This document shows positions 1 to 10,700 of a stretch of 64,000 nucleotides of DNA, one piece after another. Source of the DNA: Neurospora crassa OR74A (lineage: Eukaryota; Ascomycota; Sordariomycetes; Sordariales; Sordariaceae); assembly GCF_000182925.2 (NCBI RefSeq), contig NC_026501.1:9403917-9467916 (forward strand), given 5' to 3'. Both the position numbers and the translations under genes were made by a program. The notes beneath the pieces were generated by a model. That model saw only the letters and a program-made list of their open reading frames with translations. It was not told where the DNA came from and did not search any database. Each line of letters starts with the position of its first letter. Within the stretch, counting starts at the first letter, position 1.

Positions 1-3000
1 CATAGACAGCTTTGCGCTTTCGAGCCTGGTCTGTGGCCGTGAGCGCTTAGAGGCTTGAATTTGGGTGATGTGAGCAGGGGTTCGCGATAGTGTGTGGTAG
101 CGCAGCTCGGTGGTCCAGCCGTGTATCCGCAACCTCAGTGAGCTCAAAGTTCTTACACAGCGAACTCTGTCGAACTGTGGAATGTTTTACCATAGTTATC
201 ATTATATGGGTTTGCCTTGGTTTGACAGTTGCCGATAGTCTCTTTGTCTAGGTCGGGTTTCATCAGTCAAGTGAATTGATGATATTCGCGGAGAGGTAGC
301 CGGGCCATGATTGGAGTCCTGAATCTAGGTAGCCGTGGTTGCCTGGGGTCGACAGTGACGGTGTCAACCCGTTTGGGAAGGATAAGTATCATGCATAAAC
401 CAATAAACCAGTACCCCGGATATGAAGTCATGTTCTCGATATTTCTCAACCGGCATGCGGAGTTGCTTGACTCTGTGATCATCTCATGGTCTCCCAGCCA
501 CATGGGAGCAGTGCTCGTTCTGCCTCATCGTGGCTTCATGTCATCTCGAACCAGAGCCCAGTGGTGGGTGTTGAGTGTGTTGTTCTTGTGTATCCTCAAG
601 CCCCTGTCAAATATTGACTGATTTGGCCTGGAGATGCAGCCAGCTTGATGCAGTTGGCCCGACAGTTTCACCTGGTCGAGATCACCCTCGATATGCTCTG
701 CTTACAGCGACGGACGTAGTGGTCCAAACGGTCCAAGGCTCAATGGTGGTAATCATCACGGCAAAAGGAAGGCAGACCGGTCGGTGAGAGAACGAACCTT
801 GATCAAGTCCGTTCCATCAAGACCCGAGACAGTGGTAGACGTCCCAAAGTCGGCACGGTTTCACCAGTATCGCAACATCCATGGGGCGTTCCACTTGATG
901 TGATGGTCGACGTCTGTGAGTGGATCGTGGAATGAGGCGAAGCAACAGTGTTCGAGAAGGGCAGACTCGGGCAGAGCAGCAGGCTGAACAGAGTTGATCG
1001 ACTAGGGTGGTCGCTTGGGGTTGTATTGCAGCAATTCAAGGCGACCAAATGAGGTTTATCTCCGATCTGTGTCCAGTCACAGAAGAAGGAGGTCACGAGA
1101 ATTTGGTGGTTGCAGAGAAAAAGTGAAGTGAAGACTGAACATTCCCACACTCCCGGCGTCTGGTGGGGAGAATCATTCCCCAGATACCCCACCTGCCCGA
1201 CCAAGGGAAGCGACGGGAACCTCAACGGCTGCTGACCCCACCTTGAACAAGGCATCTTGCAGTGCACTGCCCCGCGCGAACCATTTTGCAAACCACCAAA
1301 GTCGACATCATCGTCGCCGGGCACTTTGCAGACAGTTCACCGTCATCCCACACACTTTCATGATACTCATCCAGGAACTCGGATTGTGCCTTGCGACTTT
1401 ACATCATCCTTCCCGTCATCACAATGATACATATATGCAGCCCATCAGCACGGAAAGAAGCATGGAAGTCGAAGCCCTGACAGACCTCACTCACTCTTTA
1501 ACGTCCAGTCACTTCATTCAGTTTCTCACTGCTGATATTGAACCCTCCCGATTCGCTTGACTTGTCACTTTGATACGCACTGTCAAAAAGTCCCGACAAA
1601 CCGTTGAACCCAATCCACGGCCGACCATCCGTGAACCCATCAGTCGATGCCTTTTTCATAAGCCACTGACTGCATCAACAATGGCCATTATGTACAAACA
1701 CTCCATTCAGTTCGGCACCGGGTTTCGAGAATTCAAGAGTCCTTCTGGTGGGTGGTTGGAGACGGCTTGCACTGCCACGCGACGCCGTCTTCCACTTCCG
1801 CTCTGCCACCCCCGTTTACGGAGCCTTTCCCACGATGCATCTTCTCCTCCGGCATCACGTATCCGAACTAGTTCAGCACTTGCTATCGATCCTTGATCCT
1901 TTTCACCACCATCATTCACCGTCTCAATGATTCACTGTCAGACATCATGTTGTTTCCACGTTCGGCTGCCGACTCAACATACCCTCACGAGCCAGTCTGT
2001 TACACTAACAAAAGGGGCAGGCTATTGTAACCTTTCAGCACAAACAATTTGACACAACGGAACTACTTCCGTGTCCCGAAACAGACAATGACTAGGCGTC
2101 GTCATGGACCATGGTCGTGAGTAAAGTCTACCCATACCACTGGAGTGACTTCGTCGTCGGCCACTGGGCAAGCCAATCTAATAGCCAACCGACTATGGGG
2201 ACATTCAAGATGCTCCTTGCGCCCTCAGACCCAGCCCCATCTTGAACCATCGGCACATGCCCCATGATACAAGCTTCGTATCGCACAAGCTTCCTTGCTC
2301 CAAGCCTAGACTCCCACTGCCCTGCCCAAGGTCACACCATCTCACTATTCTAACAGCACCAGAAAAGTTTCGCCGAACGCTTGAGCCCATACCCCGTAAG
2401 CCAAGTCTTATGTGCCTCATCCGCTCTTCTCTGACCTCCGATGACATGCATAAGATCTAAGCCAAAAGGCAGTGTAGATCATGAACCGGGCAAAGTTCTA
2501 GTTCCGCACTTTGGGGTTACATATAGACGGAATCCTAGACTTCAGCCAAACAACGACATGGCCTTTAGGTAAGTTCCGTTGCTGTTTGGGGATCTGAAGG
2601 ATCATCATGCGTGTACTGAAGAGAGGGGACTTGTACCCCTGAGATCGTTGGAGCAAAGCCGCATGCATCCCTATGGCCTTGCGACTTTGGTGTTCGAATC
2701 ATGGACCAGATCGGATCTCAACGTCAAGAAAGAGTGCTGTTTGTTGGAGAAATGGTAGTAACAAGCACTTTTGGCTTATTGGCCACACACTGCCCCTGAG
2801 CTTTACATATAGTGTAGATCTAGTCCCGGTCATCTCGTAACTGATCAAGTGAGTCGTCTGACCATGCCGTAGCTTCCCAAAAAGGACAGACACTACAGTC
2901 CAGTACTGGTTTGTTTGTTTGTTGGCTCGGTACGCTACCTAGGTACCGTACCGTACTATGTATATTACGTAGACGAAATCTATCCCGAGTAGTCCCAAAC

Positions 3001-3384
3001 CTTGCAAGAAGAAATCAAAATGGCTAGTACGAATGTGAAAAGGAATTAGCAGGATTTGATACAGCATTTTAAATTTTAGAAACGGTGTATCTAAGGTAAG
3101 ATTACGCATTGGTCAGCTATGAAAATGCATAAGAAAGTTGACACGAGGTCTTGAAGCATGTTCAGGAACTTACAAAGTCTTCCTCTATAACCATATTGAC
3201 TTGTCGTCATTTCAGCTCATGAATTACACTAGACATTACAGTGTCCAATCCTAGAAATAGGCGACCAGTTGAAACAAACACTTGATAACCTCCATACACC
3301 ATTACTTTGCCAAAGGTAGCAAGGAAACAACTTTTCAGAAATATCGAGCTACAACAGATTACCATGACCACAAGGTCTTGATTA
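1..3384. other. Long stretch without a recognisable gene
   Basis: I see no gene here. Open frames reach about 170 codons but have no family signature, no consistent codon bias and no convincing introns. From about 2900 the sequence becomes AT-rich up to the mobile element that begins at 3385. It may hold the end of a neighbouring transcript or a non-coding RNA, but nothing in the sequence shows that. Confidence 0.5.
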
Positions 3385-3517
3385 CTTGGGGGGTTCTGGG
3401 CGCCAAGGCTTTCTTTCCCCCCTACATTCCATGTAGGGGGAGCCGAAAAGTTGGGACAGTATTTTAAGTTGGGACATCAGGAATCTGAGCGTTTCCTATA
3501 GAAAAGTGTTAGCGAAG
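3385..3517 (+). repeat. Left terminal inverted repeat of the MITE
   Basis: The 133-base arm is identical to the reverse complement of 3880-4012. It contains an internal hairpin (CCCCCTACA, 5-base loop, TGTAGGGGG) and two copies of GTTGGGACA in direct orientation further in. Subterminal direct repeats of this kind often bind transposase in Tc1/mariner elements; that role is inferred here. Confidence 0.9.
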
Positions 3518-3879
3518 ACTTCAGTTAGCTATTCTCCTACGAGACTTCTTTCCAAAATTCCCAAAAAAATCCAGAAGCAATGAGAATTACTCTAAAGAGC
3601 CTCTACAAAGTTGCATCAATTTTGGTCAAAGGGTTGGGGAGATAAAAGCGATAAAAGTATTCTTTTACTACAAAATCGTCAACTTCGCTAGCAAGGTGCA
3701 CACTGAAGAAAGCGGCAACGTTTAGTGAATAGGATATATTCGGACCTCACCATCTACTTATTTCCAAAGATAATTTTCTCAAACTCTCTAGAATGGTTCT
3801 TCTTAGTAAGGATTCTATACTGGAATTTTTTTCGGAATTTTAGGAAAAGATTTAGTAGTTGAATAGCTGACTAAAGTCG

Positions 3880-4012
3880 CTTCGCTAACACTTTTCTATA
3901 GGAAACGCTCAGATTCCTGATGTCCCAACTTAAAATACTGTCCCAACTTTTCGGCTCCCCCTACATGGAATGTAGGGGGGAAAGAAAGCCTTGGCGCCCA
4001 GAACCCCCCAAG
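3880..4012 (-). repeat. Right terminal inverted repeat of the MITE
   Basis: Reverse-complement partner of 3385-3517. It carries the same internal hairpin and the same paired subterminal 9-mers. The next two bases, 4013-4014, are the TA duplication. Confidence 0.9.
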
Positions 4013-4477
4013 TACCTACAAAGAGACAAGAAAAGACGGAGCTTTCCTTCATCGCCTTCTCTTCACTTTCGTCCAGACCATCAAGTAGGCCCGTGCCGGG
4101 TTAGGGTATTTGCTCACTCAGGGTTAGGACCGAATTCCCAAGACGTCATCCTCGGCTCTTCCCGAACCTTCGTTGCTTCGTTCGGAGCTTTCGTAAGTTA
4201 TGACAAAGTGGCCCGAGCTCCCAATCAGCAATTAGCGAATCTGTTGAGCAGTGTCTGTCGGAGCTTGCCTGCCGATCGCAACCGACCGGAGTCCCCCAAG
4301 ATCCCGTTGCGCGCGCGGACTGGACCCGGACATTGCTCGCTACCTCTAGTGCTGGTACAGTTACCTTAGCTGCTCGGTAAGTTTCCGACGGAACTTGTCA
4401 ATGATCTTTTTGAACGAGCAACTACAACTACAACAACAACAACAACAACGGAAACTAAGACGATAACACTATTCACA
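4013..4477. promoter_or_regulatory. Upstream region and leader of the TMEM14-like gene
   Basis: No gene is seen in these 465 bases. The leader just before the start is a run of CAA triplets (about 4420-4450), a common leader texture in this window. Two telomere-like GGTTAGG stretches lie near 4101 and 4122. No TATA box was identified. Confidence 0.5.
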
Positions 4478-5246
4478 ATGGTGAGTTTTCGCCTGGGTGA
4501 TACCAACTTAAGGAGACGGAAGGACAGCTATGGTCGAGCTTGCGTTCAATTGACTAGAACTACCTGTACCTACCTAGCGATTGGCATGGCAATGGCAAGC
4601 TGGAGAGAGGCCGAGGCATACAACGGGATTGCTTAGATGCTTGGAGCTGTTCAGGTCATGCTAACAATTGCAATCGCATCAAACTCAAACAGGGCCTCGA
4701 ACTCCCCGCCTACGTCCTCTCCGCTCTCACGGTCACCGGTGGTATCGCCGGCTATGCCCGCACCAAGTCGAAGCCTTCCATTATTGCCGGTTGCGCTGTC
4801 GGTCTTCTTTGTATGTGTTTCGTCCCATGATCCCGGATCGCGATGCCTACCTACATGCTACACTACCTTTATGAGTGCATCCGATCTATCTATATCTACC
4901 TGCCTACCTCCCGAACTCAGCTAGCGCGCCAATCTACCAATTTCTACAAACCTCGAATACCCACCTCTGCCATACCTCATTCTCCCTTTCATCCTACTTA
5001 CCATTCGACCCTTATACTGAAATTATCGCTGACGGTCTTCGCAAAACAACAGACGGCCTCGGCGGCTACCGCATCCAAAACAACCAGCCCTACGGCGTCG
5101 AGCTCGGCCTCCTCGCCTCCGTCGTCCTCGGCGGCGCTTCCCTTCCCCGCGCCATTAAGCTCCGCAAGCCTGTGCCCATGATGCTCAGCGCCATTGCTGC
5201 TTTTGGGCTGTATACCTTTGGTGATGCTTTCCGCAAGACTCTTTGA
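4478..5246 (+). CDS. TMEM14-family (UPF0136) small membrane protein
   Basis: There are three exons: 4478-4480 (the start codon alone), 4693-4810 and 5053-5246, giving 104 residues. The joined protein starts M-GLELPAYVLSA and reads through TVTGGIAGY, a Lys-rich turn (TKSKPS), GLLYGLGGY and GLLASVVLGGAS, then ends in GLYTFGDAFRKTL. This is the three- to four-helix pattern of the TMEM14/UPF0136 family and the usual length. Family members are mitochondrial or other organelle membrane proteins; mammalian TMEM14C acts in haem precursor transport. Function in fungi is not settled. The start is chosen because exon 2 has no ATG in frame at its beginning and the family N-terminus follows directly. The single-codon first exon is unusual but the splice fits well (GTGAGT donor, AAACAG acceptor). 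Confidence 0.85.
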
Positions 5247-5408
5247 GGGAGCCGACCAGAAAAAAACAAAATAACCGGTGTCGGGGGCGGGAGGGTGTTT
5301 TGGTAGAGGGGAGTAGTGATATTTCTTCTTCTGCCTGTCCAGTATCCAATGTTACATGTGAAAAGGAAAAAAAAAAAGGAAACAAAATGCAAGTTGCGCC
5401 GCCCATAT

Positions 5409-5449
<41 letters not shown>

Positions 5450-5906
5450 TGGTTGTGATGGGATATGGAATGAATGGGGTGGGTGGGTGAGGGGTATCAA
5501 TTGTGTGAACCTTGATGGTCTGTGTATGTGTGTATGTCTCGGAGCCTCCGGGTCGGTATGACTTTTGGTTTTTTTTTTTTTGAATTCTGGATCTTCTTTT
5601 CCCTTCCTCTTTCAGTTCTTCCTCTGCCTCATCCACCACCTCCTCTTTGTACATGCTGTTTCCCACAGACAGTATCCATTGCTTCTAGCCTTAAGCCAAA
5701 GGGCGTCGAACGTCGTAGGTAGGTAGGTAAGGTATGGCGGCGCATCGGTCGTGTCGTGAGAGGCAGAGTAATGATTGGTGGTGGTATCGAGTCACAGTCG
5801 GGCGTATGCATCGCTCGCTCGGCTCGCTCGGTCCACCGCTCGGCTTCGGTTTTGTTCTTCTTGTTGTTCTTCTTCTTCTCGATCCAGAATATCGTGCGTA
5901 GTATGT
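5247..5906. other. Intergenic region between convergent genes, with a (CT) microsatellite
   Basis: This 660-base spacer holds the 3' ends of the TMEM14-like gene and of CMC2. A (CT)18 tract lies at 5411-5446 and short T runs occur near 5570. No coding signal is seen. Confidence 0.6.
5411..5446. repeat. (CT)n microsatellite, 18 units
   Basis: Uninterrupted CT repeat in the 3' flank of the TMEM14-like gene. Confidence 0.95.
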
Positions 5907-6267
5907 TTAGGAGTTCTCATCAATCTCCTTCCACTTTTGCCGGATAATGGCCTTCTTGTCCGCCACGCTGCTCTGGTTGATCTTCTGGGTCTTGAAGCGC
6001 TCGGCGCGCAGGCAGGCCGCTAGCTCCTCCTTGAGCTCGTTGCACATGCCCATGGACTTCCAGAGGAAGCCGCGGGCGTGGCATTCTTCGAAGGCGACCA
6101 TGACGTCGTGGCAGGCTATAGTTGGGGAGAAAGGTGAGTTGTCAGCAACCGTTGGTTGGAAGGGAATGAGAGGGGTTGTTTGGTGGGATGATGCGTCGAG
6201 AGGGAGGTGAGGAGGAGGAAAAAGAAAACGTACCGGCATTGTCCTTGGTATGCAAAAGAGGATGCAT
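5907..6267 (-). CDS. cmc2: COX assembly mitochondrial protein CMC2 (twin CX9C)
   Basis: There are two exons on the minus strand, 6234-6267 and 5907-6115, giving 80 residues. The protein begins MHPLLHTKDNA and has two CX9C pairs, Cys13/Cys23 and Cys36/Cys46, with the family words DVMVAFEECH and CNELKEELAAC. CMC2 proteins are small intermembrane-space proteins imported by the Mia40 disulfide relay and needed for cytochrome c oxidase assembly. Length matches human CMC2 (about 79). The intron has a GTACGT donor and a CTATAG acceptor. It is divergent from prefoldin subunit 2, with 473 bases between the start codons. Confidence 0.92.
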
Positions 6268-6740
6268 CTTAGATAGAGTTTTTGTGCTGTCACGGAGGAA
6301 CAGCTACTGAGACCAAAGTCGTTGTCGGGTGTTGTCGCAATCCAAAAAGGTGATCTGGGGGTGATCGGGTTGTGATTCGCGACAAGACGGGAAGATCAAA
6401 CAGACAAGACAAATCCAAAAAAGCGCGGCCGCGGCGGCAGGCCTGGACCGCTCGGAGCTACTTACTGTGTAGGTAGGTGCTTGGAAGCTTTGACCAACCA
6501 GAGTTTACTTGGGGAGCCCAAGAGAGGCCTGTGATTGATTGCCCCTCCAACGGTTCTTTCAAGCAACACTGGGACCTCCTGAGCACTAGAACAACATTTT
6601 TGGCCTAGCTTTCGCACCAGAGCAACTGTCAACTCTTTTGAACTGCCTGCCTGGTCTTCTATCCGATTTGAACAAAACGACCAGACCTCTCACTTTTCAC
6701 TGTGAAGACTGTAGCGACGATTTCAGATCAGACGACAAAG
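6268..6740. promoter_or_regulatory. Shared divergent promoter of CMC2 and prefoldin subunit 2
   Basis: 473 bases between two outward-facing start codons. It contains a GC-rich block with a NotI-like GCGGCCGC near 6425. It must hold both promoters, as no other gene fits; specific sites were not identified. Confidence 0.6.
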
Positions 6741-7602
6741 ATGGCTCAACAACCAGCAGCTGCGAAGAAGCAGCAAGGTCAGTGTTCTCATGTCCTGTCC
6801 TTCCAAGGGTCCAAAGAAGAGGGGCATCCTTGTCGATTGTACGTAGACGTACGTAGAGGTGACTGACAGCTTCCTTCGAACAGACCTTCAGCTTCAGTAC
6901 ACCACTTACAAGAACACTCTGCAACAAATTGCCCAGAAGATTGGCGATGTTGAGCAGGAGGCCGAAGAGCATAAGTAAGCATCTCGATGTTCGGTCTTGG
7001 GACTTGAGGTTTCCTTTTCGTTTAGCCGCCACAGCCGACTTGAAGCAGGTGGTGATGGTGATGGTGTGAAATCCTCACTCATCGGTCATGCTATGACCCC
7101 TTCCCTCCCTCTTCTCGTTGTGGGATCTCATACATGTCATCACACCGCTTTACTGCGGCGTGGTTGATGGATGGTTGATGTTTTCTTTTTCCTTCTCTCA
7201 ACACTTTCCCTTTCCGTGTCTTTCCATCTTTCTTGCTTCTTGCCTCCTCGTATTCATAATTCTTTCTTTGCCACACCGCCCTTCTCATATCTCTTACTAC
7301 TCCCCAGTTAACTCCTCATCCATACCCTTACCTTGGGAAGATCTGACCATGAATCCCGATCTTGGAAAAACTGAACTGACGCCGAAAATAGACTCGTCCT
7401 CGAAACCTTGGACCCTCTCCCGGCAGACCGCAAGTGCTTCCGCATGATCAATGGCGTCCTGGTCGAGAGGACGGTGGAGGACGTGATCCCCGCTTTGAAG
7501 ACCAACGCCGAGGGTTTGAAGAAGGTTCTGAACGACTTGGTCAAGCAGTACCAGAACAAGCAGGAGGAGCTGGATAAGTGGAAGGTAATGTTGTGTCCTT
7601 GT

Positions 7603-7662
<60 letters not shown>

Positions 7663-7767
7663 CTGGGCTATGCAAGTGTCTGAGCTGGATATGAGAAATG
7701 GTCAACCGACTGACTGATTTTTCAAACTATACAGAAGAAGAACAATGTCCAGGTTGTTCAGTCATGA
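6741..7767 (+). CDS. gim4: Prefoldin subunit 2 (beta-type)
   Basis: There are four exons: 6741-6777, 6884-6974, 7392-7584 and 7735-7767, giving 117 residues. The protein begins MAQQPAAAKKQQ and runs as a coiled coil (LQLQYTTYKNTLQQ), a beta hairpin core (LDPLPADRKCFRMINGVLVERT) and a second coiled coil (LNDLVKQYQNKQEEL). This is the beta-class prefoldin layout. Prefoldin is a cytosolic hexamer that hands unfolded actin and tubulin to the CCT chaperonin. The DRKCFRMINGVLVE block is typical of subunit 2. Intron 2 is long (417 bases) and intron 3 contains a run of 59 T. The short last exon ends NNVQVVQS. Confidence 0.93.
7604..7662. repeat. Poly(T) run of 59 bases inside a prefoldin intron
   Basis: Uninterrupted T tract starting 19 bases after the donor of intron 3 of the prefoldin gene. 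It is far from the acceptor, so it is not the usual polypyrimidine tract. Confidence 0.95.
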
Positions 7768-10700
7768 GGAGATAGACGGTATGATATGCTGGAGGAAGAT
7801 AGAGAGAGATTTCATCAGGTATAGTGTACGGATACAATACCCCCCAACCACCATTACGGATTTGTCAGTGTGAGGAGGAGCCCGAATGAAGCAAGTGAAA
7901 AATAAAGGTTCAAGTGGATAGACGATGCCATGTCACCAAGGGTGGTCGGTTGTTGACGTGTTCAAGGGCAAGGAAGGTTCGGCATGTGAAGGCGATAATG
8001 ATCGAGAACGAGCTACAGGGCGATGACGTCGCGTTAGGGTGCTTTCTGTTTTCAGCAACACGAAATCGATAGTGCTTAGAGTCATATCATGGATGCCGAT
8101 GTTGATAGTTGTCAAGGGGCGGCCGACATCAGCAGCAGAACCGAAAGGATGCGGAAAAGTTCTCCAGAAATGGAATAACCAAGAGCTGTTAGGCCATCAT
8201 CCTACTTCAATATTTACACGCAAGGCATAAACAATCAGTTGACAGTTGTCACGGCATACTTGTGCTTTTGGGGGTGCTTAAGAATGCTGGATATGATGGT
8301 TGTGGTGGTCGTGGTGGTGGTGTGGTTGATGAGTTGTCCCATGTCCATCCTGGCATGGCATTCCCAAGGAGGCTCACTGCAGCCTAGCGACAAAGGGGCG
8401 CGTCTCAGTGCCCAACCGGGAGGCCGGAAACCTTCCTCGTCCCAAGCCCAGCCAGCGCATGCGGTTGGTTGGTTGGGCTTCGATTGGACTGGAACCCGCG
8501 AGTGAGCAAAGCAAAGCAACGCAAAGCAAGCCAAAAGACTGGTGATGAGCTACTGCGTGTGCGAGATTGTCTGAGATGACGGGCGGACGGACAAATGCAA
8601 AGAACGGTTATGACGGACTTGCCGTCGGCGGGCGGAACGCCGGCGTCATTTTCTCCGCTTTAAATGGCTTGAATGTAAGTAAGCCGCCGTTTAGCTTGAA
8701 TGCTTGTGATATGTTACGGTCCTGTCGTACAGCAGCACATCATGAAACGCGGGTTTTTGTTGGCCAGCCCCAACCATTTTTTGTCTGAACTTTGCGATTG
8801 AGGAGACCCGTGACAGTGATAGCGTGTTGAGCCAACAGGGGATTTCTGCGACAATTTCCGGAATATCTCCCAATGAGATTGTCGAAATCCCAGGTAAAAT
8901 CGATTATTGGCGAAGAACTGGCTTTGTGACAACCACTGAGCGTGGTCTTTGAGGTTGTCCCAGACTCGTGTTTGGAGAACAGTGAAAATGGCTGTGAATG
9001 GTTACCCGCATCGTGGGAAACGAAAGAAGGGGCGGGCATATCATGACAGGAAGATGGTGATAACGAAGAGCCCAGCCAGTCATCACACACTCCTCTCCTT
9101 TGGGATCTCCTTTGGACCCCCAAACAATAGATCCCCAGCCCCTTTCGGCCTAAAAAGCCGTTGTTGGATTTCAGGGCACCGATTGGGCTTCTGGGTTTCC
9201 TTCAGCCTCCTCGTGCCTGTTGCTTGGGTTGTAGATGGTGTTGATATGTCACAGCCATTGTCGAATCAGAGGCTGTCTCCACCCACCTTCCAGGCATTCG
9301 TCGCCCTGAAGCTGGGGTTGCTGTTCCGCCAAGATATCATACATATCTGGAATCATGAAGAGATATTCAACTGTTGGACCTTGTTTTCCTGGTGAGTTGG
9401 AAAAGAAAGAAGTGGCTGTTGCTTTGCGCATTATCCTTGCTAGGTAATAATCGCAACAAGCATGCAACCCTTTGTGAGGAGGTCACGGATGACGCACTTT
9501 CACCGCTCTTGTCGGTCTACTGTGTACGGATATCCATCAGATATTGACGTCTCGTTGAGGGCGCGGAGTACGTCTCGTGCTAGCAGTCGGGTGACTATGT
9601 AGTCGTCATGGGCGCTGATGATATCCATCGGCCCAGGTGGGGAAGGCGGATACCTAAAGGATCATGTATGTAACAGCAAGGACGCCGGGGCCGGATGAGG
9701 GGAACAGGTTCTTTGGACTTTGGAGTCTCTGGATTTAGTTGTACAAACGACGAAAGCGTCAGTCTCCATTCTGGTGGTGGATTGACATCGATGGAGTTGT
9801 AGTTGTCAAATTGAGGGGCCACATGGACAGTATGATGCCGACAAGAAGGGCGGCAATAGATATTGCCCAGACAGACACTACTACAAATGTATGATTCGGG
9901 TGTTTTATGTGCCATTGTCAATATATCAGCAATGTAGAGTGAGAGTAAGGTGTGTTGTCGTTGGTGTCGTTGTTGTTCTGCGACATACTGTACGTAAAAT
10001 CCGACGTTGTGCTGGCGAAGTGGAAGCCGGGATGGTCGCTCACCCGCCGGAACATTTACAACGCAGCTATGCCTATCCGGGGTGAATTGCGGCGTATGAT
10101 TTTGGTTGAGACCCGCTTCTCCCGCATGCCGCTCGTCTCTTCCCCGATTTCCTTCTTTTAGTAAATTGTTAGTGCAGTCGGCTGTTTTGGGTACCTAGAG
10201 ACCAAGAGAGTTAGCTAGCTGCCTGTCAACGAGAGCTGACAGGACTGTCACGACAAGCAAGAGAACCAAACCGGAACCCCACGAGTCGGCTTTGTCTTGG
10301 ATTTGTGTTTCCCGGCCATGCATCTCAGACACGCAAGGGAACGGGGACAACGACAACGACAGCAGCCAGACCTGACTTCCACTTGACATTCACACATCCA
10401 TCATCCATCCATACTGGCCAACTCAGACACCTACCTACCATACATACCTGGATTATCCACTAGTAGGGAGATTCGGCATCCATCTTCCACCTCCCCTCCC
10501 TAGTAGCAGGAATATCTCGACGCCCTAACCCAAGAGGTACCCTACCAACCGTTGACGCGCCCCAGTCAAACACCACACCCACTCCTCTTCGACGTGGATA
10601 CACACGCCGTCCGACACCCCGACCAGGGCAAAGCAGAAACCCGTTTTTGTACTCTACGCGAAGATACAGACCACTCATCTCTACACTACTTATCCAAGTA

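Larger units (their letters stand above)
3385..4012. mobile_element. MITE-like DNA transposon, 628 bp, 133-bp perfect TIRs, TA target duplication
   Basis: Both ends are the same 133-base sequence in inverted orientation (3385-3517 and 3880-4012), with no mismatch found on reading. The ends begin CTTGGGGGG and are flanked by TA on both sides (3383-3384 and 4013-4014), which is the target duplication of Tc1/mariner-type elements. Weaker inverted similarity continues inward for roughly 70 bases, so the element is fold-back in character. The roughly 360-base interior is AT-rich and has no transposase frame, so movement would need an enzyme from elsewhere. Identical arms suggest a recent insertion, or correction between the arms. 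The family is unknown to me. It lies about 470 bases upstream of the TMEM14-like start codon. Confidence 0.9.

Noticed and set aside
803-1324. 173-codon minus-strand frame
   Set aside because: No ATG at its start, Ser/Cys/Thr-rich random composition, no family pattern.
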